Below, one piece after another: positions 8,495 to 19,234 of a DNA stretch of 64,000 bases. This DNA is from Lachnospiraceae bacterium A2 (GTDB lineage Bacteria; Bacillota; Clostridia; Lachnospirales; Lachnospiraceae), in the NCBI GenBank assembly GCA_000403315.2, contig KE159639.1, positions 394,132 through 458,131 on the forward strand, given 5' to 3'. Every line of letters starts with the position of its first letter. Positions within the stretch are counted from its first letter, which is position 1. The translations under genes were made by a program, and so were the position numbers. A model generated the notes under the pieces. The model did no database searches. It had not been told where the DNA came from and saw only the letters and a list, made by a program, of their open reading frames with translations.

Positions 8495-9889
8495 CTATGC
8501 TTCCCTTAAAAATGCAGCATAGCCGCGTTTAGCTTCATACAGGTCCACTTTGCTGATAATTTCCCACGGCGCATGCATATTCAGCACAGCCACGCCGCTG
8601 TCAATAACAGACATATTATAATTTGCCAAAATATAGGCAATCGTCCCGCCGCCCCCTTGGTCTACTTTCCCAAGCTCTGAGGTCTGGAAAGCCACTTCAT
8701 TGCCGTCCATAATCCTGCGCAGTTCCGCCATATATTCCGCGTTGGCGTCATTGGATCCGCTCTTGCCCCTGGACCCTGTATACTTATTGAATACCAGCCC
8801 ATTCCCAAAATAAGCGCAGTTTTTCTTTTCCATTACCGAAGCGTACAGCGGGTCGTAGGCTGCGCTTACGTCGGAAGAAAGCACTTTTGAATTGCTCATG
8901 GCGCGGTTAAACTTAATCTGATCGTACCCGCCCATGCTGTGGAACAGCTCTGCTACCATATAGGCAAAAAACTGGGATTCCATGCCGGTTGCCCCTACGC
9001 TGCCAATTTCTTCTTTGTCTACCAGAAGGCACACGCTTGTTTTTTCACAGGCCTCGGATTCCGCAATTGCTGCAAAGGAAGAATACGCGCATACCCTGTC
9101 GTCATGGCCGTACCCCATTACCATGCTGCGGTCGATGCCGTAATCCCTTGCCTTCCCAGCCGGCACAACTTCAATTTCTGCAGACAGGAAATCGTCTTCT
9201 TCTATATTATATTGCTCCTTTAAAATATTCAGTACATTTGCCTTCACGTTTTCTTTGGCTTTTTTCTCATCTTCTTCTTTTTCAAAAGGGATGCTCCCTA
9301 TCAGCACGTCAAGGTTTTCCCCTTCAATGACTTTGGAAGCTTTTTTGTCAAGCTGGTCCGCTGACAGATGGATCAAAAGGTCGCTGACGCCAAAGACCGG
9401 GTCGTCCTCTTTTTCCCCAATATTCACAGGAATCTTTGTGCCGTCCTTTTTCACAACTACCCCGTGGAGGGCAAGGGGAAGGGCTACCCACTGGTATTTC
9501 TTTACGCCCCCATAATAATGGGTATCCAGCAATGCCAGCTCCGTGTCTTCATACAGGAGCACCTGCTTTAAGTCCAGCCTTGGGGAATCAATATGCGCAC
9601 CAAGGATGTTCATGCCCTGTTCCAAAGGCTGTTTCCCAATAATAAACAGCGCCAGCAGCTTGCCCATGTTTTCCGCATACAGCTTATCCCCAGTTTTTAC
9701 TGCACGGCCGGATGCTATCACTTCTTTAAAATCCTCAAACCCTGCCTCCTTTGCCTGTGCAATCAGCTCTGCCACGCACTCCCGCTCTGTCTTGCAGTCG
9801 GAAATAAATTTCTTATATTTTTCCCCAAACGCAAATACTTCTTCCCGTTTCCCTTCCGGGTATTTTTTCCATGCATTTTTTCGTTCCAT
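8495..9889 (-). CDS. M18-family aminopeptidase
   Basis: Cytosolic zinc aminopeptidase of 464 residues removing N-terminal residues from peptides. Metal ligand motifs are visible: GAHIDSPRLDL, GHDDRVCAYS, DKEEIGSVGATGM, and a late His in VLNMHAPWE. The ATG lies 7 nt after AGGAGG. It sits between hprK and murB, separated from hprK by 135 bp, so it may be an insertion into an otherwise conserved neighbourhood. Confidence 0.9.
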   Translation of the reverse strand: MERKNAWKKYPEGKREEVFAFGEKYKKFISDCKTERECVAELIAQAKEAGFEDFKEVIASGRAVKTGDKLYAENMGKLLALFIIGKQPLEQGMNILGAHIDSPRLDLKQVLLYEDTELALLDTHYYGGVKKYQWVALPLALHGVVVKKDGTKIPVNIGEKEDDPVFGVSDLLIHLSADQLDKKASKVIEGENLDVLIGSIPFEKEEDEKKAKENVKANVLNILKEQYNIEEDDFLSAEIEVVPAGKARDYGIDRSMVMGYGHDDRVCAYSSFAAIAESEACEKTSVCLLVDKEEIGSVGATGMESQFFAYMVAELFHSMGGYDQIKFNRAMSNSKVLSSDVSAAYDPLYASVMEKKNCAYFGNGLVFNKYTGSRGKSGSNDANAEYMAELRRIMDGNEVAFQTSELGKVDQGGGGTIAYILANYNMSVIDSGVAVLNMHAPWEIISKVDLYEAKRGYAAFLREA

Positions 9890-10024
9890 TCGTTTTTCCT
9901 CCTAAATTTGAATTGTAATATGGCTGTTGTAAACCTTTTCTTTTATCTTTGCCTGATTTATAAAAGATGATTCCTTCTTTTTCATTCCCGTGAGCAATGA
10001 GCCCGGCAGGAGCCTGCAAAGGGA

Positions 10025-10966
10025 TTATTCTTCCTCCTCATCATCCGGCTTCTGCAAATTTTCCTGCACCCGGCGGTACAGTTCCTTGGCGGCATTGTAG
10101 CCCATCTTTTTCTGCCTGTGGTTGACTGCCGCGGACTCGCAGATTACGGCAAGGTTGCGCCCCGGGCGGATGGGCAGGGAATGGCATACCACTTTATTCC
10201 CAAGGAATTCCGTGTATTCTTCCTCCAAGCCAAGCCTGTCGTACTCATTTTCCTTCTTCCAGTCCTCCAGCTTAATGACTAAGTCAATGTTCTGCTTTTC
10301 CTTGACGCACTCTACGCCAAACAGGGTCTTGACGTCAATAATGCCAACCCCCCGCAGTTCAATAAAGTACCGGGTAATATCCGGCGCGGTCCCTACCAGC
10401 GTGTGCTTGTTGATTTTGCGGATTTCCACCACGTCGTCGCTGACTAAACGGTGGCCCCTGCGTATCAGCTCCAGCGCGGCTTCGCTTTTCCCAATGCCGC
10501 TTTCCCCCATAATCAGCAGGCCTTCCCCATAGACGTCCACCAAAACCCCATGGATGGAAATGCAGGGGGCTAAGGCTTCCCCCAGATAGTAAATCAGCTC
10601 TGCCATAAAAGCAGACGTGCCGTAATCTGTAGAAAGCACCGGGGTATCATGCTCCGTAGCAATCCTTACCAGGTCTGCGTCCGGCTCCAAATTCCGGCTG
10701 AAAATCACGCAGGGAATATTATGGGAAAAGAATTTTTCAAACAAATCCAGCTTTTCTTCCCGCTGCAGCTTTTGCATATAGGTGTGTTCCACCTTGCCCA
10801 CAATTTCAATCCTGCTCTTTTCAAAATAGTCAAAATACCCTGCAAGCTGCAGCGCTGGGCGGTTTACTTCCGCAGTGGTTACTTTCCGGTTCCTGATATC
10901 TATTTCCGGGTTCAGTATCTTTAAGTTCATTTTTTCTACTATTTTTTTTACGCTAACGCCTTTCAT
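10025..10966 (-). CDS. hprK: HPr(Ser) kinase/phosphorylase
   Basis: Bifunctional enzyme phosphorylating and dephosphorylating Ser46 of HPr and Crh in response to metabolites; the sensor of carbon-catabolite repression. It has 313 residues with an N-terminal domain up to about 130, the P-loop GESGIGKS at 154-161 and the catalytic HRLVSDDVV at 172-180. A short acidic tail DDEEEE ends the protein. It is upstream of murB, rapZ, whiA and the Crh-like gene, so kinase and likely substrate are in one directional cluster. Confidence 0.95.
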   Translation of the reverse strand: MKGVSVKKIVEKMNLKILNPEIDIRNRKVTTAEVNRPALQLAGYFDYFEKSRIEIVGKVEHTYMQKLQREEKLDLFEKFFSHNIPCVIFSRNLEPDADLVRIATEHDTPVLSTDYGTSAFMAELIYYLGEALAPCISIHGVLVDVYGEGLLIMGESGIGKSEAALELIRRGHRLVSDDVVEIRKINKHTLVGTAPDITRYFIELRGVGIIDVKTLFGVECVKEKQNIDLVIKLEDWKKENEYDRLGLEEEYTEFLGNKVVCHSLPIRPGRNLAVICESAAVNHRQKKMGYNAAKELYRRVQENLQKPDDEEEE

Positions 10967-11103
10967 CTCTTTCTCCCTTTCTCCGGTCTGCTGTTCTCAA
11001 TTCCTGCCGGAAACATCCCGATGGATTTCCCATCCCTATCTTATCATAGTTATAGCGCTTCTTCAATATCAGCCCTTTGGAAATGTACGCAAATCAACCG
11101 ATG

Positions 11104-12972
11104 CTATTGCCCTTCCTTATGGAAAAATGCATAGACTGCCCGGGCGGCCTGCATGTTCATGGAGGGGAGCCCAGCCAGCGTTTCCACATCCGCTTCCCGT
11201 ATGGCGTCCAGGGAAGGGAATGACTTCATTAATGCCTTCCGCCGCGCTGCGCCAATGCCCGGGATATCGTCCAGCACGGAATGGACCTGCTCCTTGCTCC
11301 GCAGGGACCTATGGTATTCAATGGCAAACCGGTGGGCTTCATCCTGGATTCTGGTAATCAGCTTAAACCCTTCGCTGTGGCGGTCAATCGGTATCTCCTG
11401 GTTGTGGTAGTAAAGCCCCCGGGTCCTGTGGTTATCATCCTTCACCATGCCGCACACCGGAATATTCAGCTTCAATTCCTCCAGCACCTTCAAGGCCACA
11501 TTCACCTGCCCTTTCCCGCCGTCCATCATCAGTAAATCTGGGAACCGGGTAAAGCTGCCGTAATCACTTTCCAAATTCCGTTCCTGCAGGGCTTCCTGCT
11601 CTTTCATCCCATGGGAAAAGCGCCTTGTCAGCACCTCATACATGGAGCCATAATCATCCGGCCCTGTTACCGTGCGCAGCTTAAACTTGCGGTAATCGCT
11701 GCGTTTTGGCTTCCCCTTTTCATATACCACCATAGATCCTACGGTTTCAAAGCCGCTGATATTGGAAATGTCGAATGCTTCCACCCGTTTCAGTTCCTCC
11801 AGGTCCAGCAGCTTTCCGATTTCCTTTAGGGCGCCGATGGTCCGCCCTTCTTCCCGCTTGATTTTTTCCTTATCCTGGGAGAGCACCATGGATGCATTTT
11901 GGGCTGCCAGTTCCACCAGCTTTTCCTTCGTCCCCTTTTTTGGCACCCGGATATAAACCTTCTGGCCCCGCTTCTGCCCCAGCCATTCCGCAATAACCCC
12001 TGCTTCCTCGATTTCCTCCTGCAGCATTACTTCCCTTGGGATAAAAGGCGTACCGGCGTAAAACTGCTTTAAGAAAGTAGCCAGGACCTGGGGCCTGGTG
12101 TCCTCGCTGCCGATATTCACGTGGAAATGGTCCCTGCCAATGAGCCTGCCGTCCCGTACAAAAAACATCTGGACAACGGCGTCTTCCCCATCGGAGGCCA
12201 TTGCCACAATGTCCTTATCCTCCCCATCAGAACTGGTAATTTTCTGCTTCTGGGCAATTTGGCGGACTGCCTTCCCCAATTCCCGGTATTCAATGGCCTT
12301 TTCAAAATCCATGCCTTCGGAAGCAGCCTGCATTTTTTCTTCCAGTTCCTTAAGCACCGGCTGGAAATTCCCGTTTAATAATTCCATGGCCTGATTAATC
12401 AGCTTACGGTATTCTTCTTTGCTGACAGCCCCCTGGCAGGGAGCCATGCACTGGTGGATATGGTAATTCAGGCAGGGGCGCCCCTTCCCTATGTCTTTGG
12501 GCAGGGAACGGCTGCAGGTCCGCAGGGAATACAGCTTCTGGATTAAGTCAATGGTATCTTTGACAGCCCCTGCGCTGGTATAGGGTCCAAAATAGCGGGA
12601 TTTATCTTTTTTCATCTGACGTGAAAAGAGGACTCTGGGAAAATCCTCTCCCAGCGTCACTCTAATATAAGGGTATGTCTTGTCATCCCTCAGCATCGTA
12701 TTATATTTGGGCCTGTGCTCCTTGATGAGGTTGCACTCCAAAATCAAGGCTTCCAGCTCCGAATCGGTGATGATATATTCAAACCGCTCAATTTGGCGTA
12801 CCATCTGTTCCTTTTTCAGCCCTTCGTTATGGCTTGGGCGGAAATACTGCCGGACCCGGTTCCGCAAGCTGATTGCCTTTCCGATATATATAATCGCATC
12901 CTTTGCATCATGCATGATATAGACCCCCGGTTTTTGGGGGAGCTTCTTTAATTCTTCCTGAATATCAAACAT
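11104..12972 (-). CDS. uvrC: Excinuclease ABC subunit C
   Basis: Nuclease subunit of nucleotide-excision repair that makes both incisions around a UvrAB-marked lesion. The 622 residues show the GIY-YIG domain ([20 protein letters not shown] near residue 15), a UVR motif around 200-235, the RNase H-like domain ([17 protein letters not shown]) and C-terminal helix-hairpin-helix motifs ([14 protein letters not shown]). The start codon overlaps the ftsH stop as TAATG, indicating translational coupling. Confidence 0.96.
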   Translation of the reverse strand: MFDIQEELKKLPQKPGVYIMHDAKDAIIYIGKAISLRNRVRQYFRPSHNEGLKKEQMVRQIERFEYIITDSELEALILECNLIKEHRPKYNTMLRDDKTYPYIRVTLGEDFPRVLFSRQMKKDKSRYFGPYTSAGAVKDTIDLIQKLYSLRTCSRSLPKDIGKGRPCLNYHIHQCMAPCQGAVSKEEYRKLINQAMELLNGNFQPVLKELEEKMQAASEGMDFEKAIEYRELGKAVRQIAQKQKITSSDGEDKDIVAMASDGEDAVVQMFFVRDGRLIGRDHFHVNIGSEDTRPQVLATFLKQFYAGTPFIPREVMLQEEIEEAGVIAEWLGQKRGQKVYIRVPKKGTKEKLVELAAQNASMVLSQDKEKIKREEGRTIGALKEIGKLLDLEELKRVEAFDISNISGFETVGSMVVYEKGKPKRSDYRKFKLRTVTGPDDYGSMYEVLTRRFSHGMKEQEALQERNLESDYGSFTRFPDLLMMDGGKGQVNVALKVLEELKLNIPVCGMVKDDNHRTRGLYYHNQEIPIDRHSEGFKLITRIQDEAHRFAIEYHRSLRSKEQVHSVLDDIPGIGAARRKALMKSFPSLDAIREADVETLAGLPSMNMQAARAVYAFFHKEGQ

Positions 12973-15900
12973 TATTTTAACCCTTTTAAAAGTTCATCCA
13001 GATAATTTTCTTTTCCATCCTTTGCCTTTGGGGGTTCCGCTGGCTTCTGCTGTTCTGGCGCCTTCCCGGTATCCTTCACAGCCGCCTGTGGATCAGATAC
13101 AGGCTTTGCCTTTTTCCCACTGCCTTTCTTGGCTGGGAAAAACCCGGCTTCTTCCGGGGTAGCAGCTTTCTGCTGTGCCTGGGCTGGCCTTTGCGGCTCC
13201 TTTTCCGGGATGGCTGCCTTCTGCTGTGCCTGGGCTGGCCTTTGCGGCTCCTTTTCCGGGATGGCTGCTTTCTGCTGTGCCTGGGCTGGCTCTTTCGGAA
13301 GGCCTGCACCTGCTGCAGAAATCGGGCCGTTGACAATTTCCGGGACAATCTCTATCTGCTTCCCTTGCCTGTTGGGGAGTTCTTCTTCCTTTGCTTCCAT
13401 TGGAGCCTTAGAACTCTCCGCTCTTTGCACCTGTTTTGGCAAAACTGGTTCCGCCTTTGTTTTTATTGGGGCTTGGGAACCCTCCGCTTTTTGCGCCTGT
13501 TTTGGCAAAACCGGCTCCGCCTTTATCTCTGTTGGGGCTTGGAAGCTCTCCTGCCGTCCCGGCCGGGGGGATACCTCCTCCACCTTTATTTCCGTTGCGG
13601 ACATGGATGGTTCTGGCTTCTGTGCCATTGGTGGTTCCCCACTTGGTTCCATGGGTGCAGGGATCCCTTCTGGATTCTGCACCATTGGGCTTGGCGCCCC
13701 GTTGGGGCCGCCGGGGGCAAAATCCCCCTCTAAATCTGCCAGCCTTTGTGGGATTGCTTCCCCTTCCAGCGTATTAACTTCCAAAAACAATTCATCCTCT
13801 GGTTCCCCCTGTGCCGGGGCTGCAGTTTCCTGGCGGAACTCCAAAGGCAGTTCTTCATCCTTTAACGTATTGACTACTATTTCTTCTTCTTGAATTTCTA
13901 TCTGCGGCTCAGCAGCTTCCGGCTCTGGCTTTTTAGGGGGTTCCGGCCTTTCCTCCATTTTAGGCTGCTGGCGGTTTCCCTTCCCTGCGGCTTGCCCTTC
14001 CGGCAGTTTCCTGCCCCCATGCCCCTTTGCATCTATGGCAGGCTTCTGGCCTTTCTGGATACGGACTTCCTCCGCTTTAAAGCCTTCGGCTGCTTTCTCC
14101 GCTTCTGTCTTTTCCTCCGGCTCTGGGAGCCCCTTTAATTCCCGGAAAATTTTCATAAATTCTTTCCCGGTTATTGTTTCATGCTCATACAGGTATTCTG
14201 AAATTTCATCTAAAATCTCCCTGTTTTCCTGCAGCAGCCGGACCGCTTCGTCATAGCTTTCTTTCAGGATGCGCATCACTTCCTGGTCAATCTGTGCAGC
14301 GGTTTCTTCCCCGCAGTTCAGGCTTGCCCTTCCGTCCAGATATTGGTTTTCAATGGTTACAAGTCCCATCAGGCCGAACTTTTCCGACATGCCGTACTGG
14401 GTTACCATGGCCCGTGCCATTTTCGTTGCCTGTTCAATATCGTTGGATGCCCCGGTAGTTACGGAATCAAATACAATTTCTTCCGCTGCGCGCCCGCCCA
14501 TGTAAGTGACAAGGTGCGCCACCAGTTCATTTTTCGTCATAAGGAATTTTTCTTCCTCCGGCACCTGCATGGTATAGCCCAGCGCCCCCATGGTCCTTGG
14601 GACAATGGTAATCTTCTGGACTGGCTCTGCATCCTTTTGCAAAGCTGTTACCAGCGCATGGCCTACCTCATGGTATGCAACCATCTTCTTTTCCTTTGGC
14701 CCCATAATCCGGTCTTTTTTCTCTTTTCCGGCGATTACCACTTCCACGGACTCAAACAAGTCCCCCTGGTTGACGTATTTCCGCCCTTGTTTTACTGCAT
14801 TGATGGCGGCTTCATTAATCATATTGGCAAGGTCGGAGCCTACCGCCCCGGAAGTTGCCAGCGCAATAGCGTCCAAATCCACCGAATCGTCCAGCAGCAC
14901 ATTCTTGGCATGGACTTTCAGGGTTTCTACCCGGCCTTTTAAGTCCGGCTTATCTACGATAATCCTCCGGTCAAAACGCCCGGGCCTGAGCAGCGCCTTA
15001 TCCAGCACTTCCGGCCGGTTGGTTGCCGCCAAAATTAGCAGCCCCTTGGAGGTGTCAAAGCCGTCCATTTCCGCCAAAAGCTGGTTCAGGGTCTGTTCCC
15101 GCTCATCATTGCCGCCGTATCTGGTGTCACGGCTTTTCCCGATGGCGTCAATTTCGTCAATAAAAATAATGCATGGCGCCTGCTTCTGGGCTTCTTTAAA
15201 CAAATCCCGGACACGGGACGCCCCGACGCCCACGAACATTTCCACAAAGTCAGAACCAGCCAGCGAGAAAAACGGCACTTTCGCTTCCCCGGCCACCGCC
15301 TTGGCAAGCAGCGTCTTCCCCGTCCCTGGAGGCCCTACCAGCAGCGCCCCTTTGGGCAGCTTCGCCCCAATGTCCGTGTATTTCCTTGGGTTATGCAGGA
15401 AATCCACAACCTCCTGCAGGGACTCCTTGGCTTCCTCCTGCCCTGCTACATCCTTGAAGGTAACGCCGGTGCTCTTTTCCACATAGACCTTTGCGGTGGT
15501 TTTTCCAACGCCCATCATCCCGCCGCTGCCCATTTTGCGGAAAATCAAAAAATACAGAAGCACCCATACCAGAACCAGCGGGAGGATATAGCTCAGCAGG
15601 TTCCAAAGAATGACTGAAGAAACGTCTTCCACTGTCCCGCTGAATTTTACCTTATGCTCTTTTAACAGTGGGATCAGGTTCTCGTCATTCAGTTCCGCGG
15701 TGTAATAATTAATTCTATATACCCTATCCTCCCCTTTGGGGGTAATATTTATCCTGTTGGATGTGAACGTCACAGATTCTACTTTGTCCTGTTCTACCAT
15801 ATTGATGAATTCCGAATAAGAAATCTCCTTATTCATGGCATCTTTGGCACAGCTATTTAACAGGCTTGTCAGAAACAATACCAACAGGGCGGCCAGAATA

Positions 15901-15983
15901 AAAACCATGATTGTCATTCCGTTTTTATTATTGCCGCCGTTATTATTGCCGCCATTATTGTTGTTATTTCCTTTGTTCTCCAT
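12972..15983 (-). CDS. ftsH: ATP-dependent zinc metalloprotease FtsH with long C-terminal extension
   Basis: Membrane AAA+ protease of 1003 residues; typical FtsH is about 600-700. An Asn/Gly-rich start (1-22) precedes helix 1 (about 24-44), a small external domain and helix 2 (about 124-148). The AAA module has Walker A GPPGTGKT (217-224), Walker B IIFIDE (272-277), and the zinc protease HEVGH (438-442). The enzyme ends near 618; about 385 residues follow that are rich in Pro, Glu, Gln, Lys and Ala, look disordered and carry 17-residue repeats. The last residues, [11 protein letters not shown], look helical. The stop overlaps the uvrC start. The core call is certain; the tail's role is unknown. 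Confidence 0.95.
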   Translation of the reverse strand: MENKGNNNNNGGNNNGGNNKNGMTIMVFILAALLVLFLTSLLNSCAKDAMNKEISYSEFINMVEQDKVESVTFTSNRINITPKGEDRVYRINYYTAELNDENLIPLLKEHKVKFSGTVEDVSSVILWNLLSYILPLVLVWVLLYFLIFRKMGSGGMMGVGKTTAKVYVEKSTGVTFKDVAGQEEAKESLQEVVDFLHNPRKYTDIGAKLPKGALLVGPPGTGKTLLAKAVAGEAKVPFFSLAGSDFVEMFVGVGASRVRDLFKEAQKQAPCIIFIDEIDAIGKSRDTRYGGNDEREQTLNQLLAEMDGFDTSKGLLILAATNRPEVLDKALLRPGRFDRRIIVDKPDLKGRVETLKVHAKNVLLDDSVDLDAIALATSGAVGSDLANMINEAAINAVKQGRKYVNQGDLFESVEVVIAGKEKKDRIMGPKEKKMVAYHEVGHALVTALQKDAEPVQKITIVPRTMGALGYTMQVPEEEKFLMTKNELVAHLVTYMGGRAAEEIVFDSVTTGASNDIEQATKMARAMVTQYGMSEKFGLMGLVTIENQYLDGRASLNCGEETAAQIDQEVMRILKESYDEAVRLLQENREILDEISEYLYEHETITGKEFMKIFRELKGLPEPEEKTEAEKAAEGFKAEEVRIQKGQKPAIDAKGHGGRKLPEGQAAGKGNRQQPKMEERPEPPKKPEPEAAEPQIEIQEEEIVVNTLKDEELPLEFRQETAAPAQGEPEDELFLEVNTLEGEAIPQRLADLEGDFAPGGPNGAPSPMVQNPEGIPAPMEPSGEPPMAQKPEPSMSATEIKVEEVSPRPGRQESFQAPTEIKAEPVLPKQAQKAEGSQAPIKTKAEPVLPKQVQRAESSKAPMEAKEEELPNRQGKQIEIVPEIVNGPISAAGAGLPKEPAQAQQKAAIPEKEPQRPAQAQQKAAIPEKEPQRPAQAQQKAATPEEAGFFPAKKGSGKKAKPVSDPQAAVKDTGKAPEQQKPAEPPKAKDGKENYLDELLKGLK
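13162..13290 (-). repeat. 51-bp tandem repeats in the ftsH tail
   Basis: Two full and one partial near-identical 51-bp units encode [17 protein letters not shown]. Near-perfect DNA identity suggests recent expansion and probable length variation between strains. Confidence 0.85.
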
Positions 15984-16304
15984 TTATTTCCTCCTGAATG
16001 CCGCAGCCGTCTATTTCGCGACACTTCTCTATTATATGTGTATTTGTCTTGAAAATCAATACAATTCTCCTAAACTTTTCGGGTGGGATTCTAAACTTTT
16101 TATAAATTCACGGGAAACACAGGCGGGGATTTTCGCAAGACCAGCACCAGGAAACTACTATTTCCATAAGACCTAATTTATAGTATAATATGGTTCCGGC
16201 AGTTAAATACCGCAGAACAGCACGCCGGAATTTGATTGCGCCACCGCTGAGCCCGGATATTAGGGCTTGCCTGAAAATTATATTTTTATAATGATGGTGC
16301 TTAT

Positions 16305-16523
16305 ATGGCAGGGATGGCACTTGAAGCAACCAGGCTTTTGCTCCGGAATTTTGAAGAAATGGATGCAGACGCGCCGTATTTTCTTTTAAAAGACACGGAT
16401 GTCAATACCTTTTTCCTCTGATTTCCCGTGAAAAACATAGAGGAAGCAAAAGACTTTTACAAAAAAGGGCTGGAAAGCAAAAAATACCATCTTGCCATCT
16501 GCCAAAAAGAGGCCGACCCATAA
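16305..16523 (+). pseudogene. Degraded GNAT-type N-acetyltransferase remnant
   Basis: The frame reads MAGMALEATRLLLRNFEE..., a typical GNAT start, and then meets TGA at 16419-16421 where related proteins commonly have Trp before FPxK (TGG to TGA change). It resumes FPVKNIEEAKDFYKKGLE and ends at TAA 16521-16523 before the acetyl-CoA binding half. No good ribosome site is present. It sits in a 767-bp gap between the divergent ftsH and pyrG; 15984-16304 holds no other gene. Confidence 0.6.
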
Positions 16524-16590
16524 TATTGAAATTTTCCAAAAGCCCTAGCTTTCTTCCCCCGCAGGATGTATAATGTATTAATTATAAGGA

Positions 16591-16707
16591 TTAAGGTGCC
16601 AAAAGCACCTTTGGTGCTACGCTCATACCATATATTGTTATTGCAAATTTATTTTCATATCAATATATGGTATAGAGCGGGTGCAGCGCACCCTTTTGAC
16701 ACCCTAA
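16591..16707. repeat. 117-bp inverted repeat in the pyrG leader
   Basis: The ends TTAAGGTGCCAAAAG and CTTTTGACACCCTAA are imperfect complements, and the inner arms ATACCATATATTG / CAATATATGGTAT are perfect around a loop of about 23 nt. It lies between a TATAAT-like box (about 16569) and the pyrG ribosome site, so it would be part of the leader RNA. It may be a miniature mobile element or a regulatory hairpin; no T-run follows it. Confidence 0.65.
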
Positions 16708-16750
16708 TCAAGATAACAAAATGCCCATTATTATGAAGGAGGAGCAGCTT

Positions 16751-18376
16751 ATGCCCGTAAAATATGTCTTTGTCACCGGCGGCGTCGTATCAGGCCTTGG
16801 GAAAGGAATCACTGCAGCATCCCTTGGCCGCTTGCTGAAAGCCCGGGGCTACAAAGTCACCATGCAGAAATTTGACCCTTATATCAACATTGACCCCGGT
16901 ACCATGAACCCCATCCAGCATGGGGAAGTATTCGTTACGGATGATGGCGCCGAAACAGACTTGGACTTAGGCCATTACGAGCGTTTTATTGACGAAAACT
17001 TAAGCAAAAACTCCAACGTCACCACCGGGAAAGTATACTGGTCCGTCTTGCAGAAGGAACGCCGGGGAGATTACGGCGGCGGCACGGTCCAGGTAATCCC
17101 GCATATCACCAACGAAATAAAAAGCCGTTTTTACCGGAACTTTACCACGGAGGAAACCCATATCGCCATTATTGAGGTAGGGGGCACGGTAGGGGATATT
17201 GAAAGCCAGCCCTTTTTGGAATCCATCCGGCAGTTCCAGCATGAAGTCGGCCATGAAAATGCCATTTTGATCCATGTTACCCTGATTCCCTATATTTCAG
17301 CTTCCGGGGAGTTAAAGACCAAGCCCACGCAGGCCAGCGTAAAAGAGCTCCAAGGCATGGGCATCCAGCCCGACATTATTGTCTGCCGTTCCGAGCACCC
17401 CTTAGACCAGGGGATTAAAGACAAAATTGCATTGTTCTGCAACGTGCCCGACAGCCATGTACTGCAGAACCTGGACGTGGAATACCTCTATGAAGCGCCC
17501 CTCGCCATGGAAAAAGAAAACCTTGCCCAGGTGGCCTGCGAATGCCTGCACCTTGGCTGCCCCGAGCCGGATTTGGCAGACTGGGTAGACATGGTGGACG
17601 CGCTGCGCAACCCGGACAAAGAAGTGGAAATCGCGCTGGTAGGAAAATACATTTCCCTCCACGACGCCTATATTTCCGTTGTGGAAGCATTAAAGCATGG
17701 AGGGATTGCAGAACGGGCCACCGTAAATATCAGATGGGTGGATTCTGAACTGTTAAAAGAAGAAAATGTGGAAGAAACCCTTGGGAATGTACAGGGAATC
17801 CTGGTTCCCGGCGGGTTTGGCGACCGGGGCATTGATGGGAAAATCCTTGCCTGCCAGTATGCAAGGGAACATAACATCCCATTCCTTGGGCTCTGCCTTG
17901 GGATGCAGCTTTCCATCGTAGAATATGCCCGGCATATCTGCGGGTTCCGGGACGCCCACAGCATTGAGCTAAACCCCAGCACCACCCATCCTGTCATTGC
18001 GCTGATGCCAGACCAGAACGATGTAGAGGACATTGGGGGGACGCTGCGGCTTGGTTCCTATCCCTGTATCCTGGACAAGTCCTCCCGGGCCTATGAGGTA
18101 TACGGCACAGATACCATCCACGAAAGGCACCGCCACCGGTATGAGGTAAATAACGATTACCGTTCTGTGCTTTCCGAACACGGGATGAAGCTGTGCGGGC
18201 TTTCCCCGGACGGGCGTATTGTGGAAATGGTGGAAATCCCAAGCCATCCCTGGTACATCGCTACCCAGGCCCACCCGGAACTGAAATCAAGGCCAAACCG
18301 GCCGCATCCGCTGTTCAAGGGCTTTGTGGAAGCTGCTGTAAAAGCCAAATACCACGCTGCAGGCAGCGGAACGTAA
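16751..18376 (+). CDS. pyrG: CTP synthase
   Basis: Makes CTP from UTP using ATP and glutamine-derived ammonia. The 541 residues comprise an N-terminal amidoligase domain ([15 protein letters not shown] at the start, [13 protein letters not shown]) and a C-terminal class I glutamine amidotransferase domain with the nucleophile in FLGLCLGMQ and the His-Pro-Glu triad end in [10 protein letters not shown]. The ATG at 16751 is chosen because AAGGAGG lies just upstream; an in-frame ATG at 16721 has no such site. It is one of the few plus-strand genes here and stands alone. Confidence 0.97.
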   Translation: MPVKYVFVTGGVVSGLGKGITAASLGRLLKARGYKVTMQKFDPYINIDPGTMNPIQHGEVFVTDDGAETDLDLGHYERFIDENLSKNSNVTTGKVYWSVLQKERRGDYGGGTVQVIPHITNEIKSRFYRNFTTEETHIAIIEVGGTVGDIESQPFLESIRQFQHEVGHENAILIHVTLIPYISASGELKTKPTQASVKELQGMGIQPDIIVCRSEHPLDQGIKDKIALFCNVPDSHVLQNLDVEYLYEAPLAMEKENLAQVACECLHLGCPEPDLADWVDMVDALRNPDKEVEIALVGKYISLHDAYISVVEALKHGGIAERATVNIRWVDSELLKEENVEETLGNVQGILVPGGFGDRGIDGKILACQYAREHNIPFLGLCLGMQLSIVEYARHICGFRDAHSIELNPSTTHPVIALMPDQNDVEDIGGTLRLGSYPCILDKSSRAYEVYGTDTIHERHRHRYEVNNDYRSVLSEHGMKLCGLSPDGRIVEMVEIPSHPWYIATQAHPELKSRPNRPHPLFKGFVEAAVKAKYHAAGSGT

Positions 18377-18425
18377 ATTTGCAGCTTACAGGAATACATT
18401 TTTAGACCACCTTCGTTTACATGGC

Positions 18426-18459
18426 AAAGGGCAGGCCGGAATTACCGCCTGCCCTTTCT
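18426..18459 (+). terminator. pyrG terminator
   Basis: AAAGGGCAGGC and GCCTGCCCTTT form a strong stem followed by CTTACTTT. Confidence 0.85.
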
Positions 18460-18461
18460 TA

Positions 18462-18588
18462 CTTTATAGGAAATTGCGTCCTATAAAGCAAAATGCTCCG
18501 CAAGGATGCGCAGCTCGCGGAGAGGAAATTTATTGCTGCGCAATCCGCTCGCGCGCGGAGAATGCGCTATGCGCATTCTTTTTTTATA
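18462..18588. repeat. Composite dispersed repeat, copy 1 (partial)
   Basis: A small hairpin CTTTATAGGA / TCCTATAAAG is followed by a block containing GCGCAGCTCGCGGAGAGG and TTATTGCTGCGCAATCCGCT, almost identical to the block at 55870-55916. It ends with the stem GAATGCGC / GCGCATTC plus TTTTTTT at 18563-18588, a plus-strand terminator. The same theme recurs at 43394, 46862, 55798 and 58746. Confidence 0.7.
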
Positions 18589-19234
18589 TCATCAACGCTT
18601 TCTTTAATGCGCTTAATTCCCGATACACCCCTATGCAAGGATATTTTTCCAGTTCCTCCTTCGCCGCCGTGCCTGTGGTAACCCCTGCGAAATCCACCCC
18701 GGCTGCATCCGCTGTCTTGGCGTCCACAGCGCTGTCCCCCACATACAGCACCTGCTCCCGGGGAAGCCCCCATGTTTCCAGCACAAGGAACAGCCCTTCC
18801 GGGTCTGGCTTCGGGGCGGACACATCTTCCCCGCCTACAATCAAATCAATATATTCCGCTGCATGGCATTTCTCCAAAATAGCATCAATCCGGTAATGGT
18901 ACTTCGTTGTAACAATCCCAGCCCGCATGCCCCGGCCTTTTAACGCCTGCAGCAGTTCCATAGTGTCCGGGAACAGTTCCGTGTGCCCTACCATTACTTT
19001 GTCCGCCTGTTCCCGGAAATAGGCTGCAAATTTTTCCGCTTGTTCCCCGGAACTGTCCCCTGTCAGGGCGCGGTAAGTTTCCTGCAGGGAAAGCCCTATG
19101 GTCCTGCGCACAGACTCACGCTCCATTGGGCCGCGCCCTAACCGTTCCATCCCATAGCGGACGCTGGACAAAATCCCTTCGGTAGAATCCCCTAACGTAT
19201 AATCAAAATCAAAAACCACTGCCTGATATTTCAT
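18584..19234 (-). CDS. HAD-superfamily hydrolase (phosphoglycolate phosphatase-like)
   Basis: A 216-residue HAD phosphatase. The nucleophile motif is VFDFDYTLGDS, motif II TTKYHYR and motif III/IV PKPDPEG...YVGDSAVDAKTA; a cap domain lies between. The ATG at 19234 overlaps the preceding gene's stop as ATGA and has GGAG upstream, so an upstream ATG is less likely. It is translationally coupled to the C39-like peptidase gene. The substrate is not predictable; PGP and pyrophosphatase (PpaX) relatives share this form. Confidence 0.85.
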   Translation of the reverse strand: MKYQAVVFDFDYTLGDSTEGILSSVRYGMERLGRGPMERESVRRTIGLSLQETYRALTGDSSGEQAEKFAAYFREQADKVMVGHTELFPDTMELLQALKGRGMRAGIVTTKYHYRIDAILEKCHAAEYIDLIVGGEDVSAPKPDPEGLFLVLETWGLPREQVLYVGDSAVDAKTADAAGVDFAGVTTGTAAKEELEKYPCIGVYRELSALKKALMI

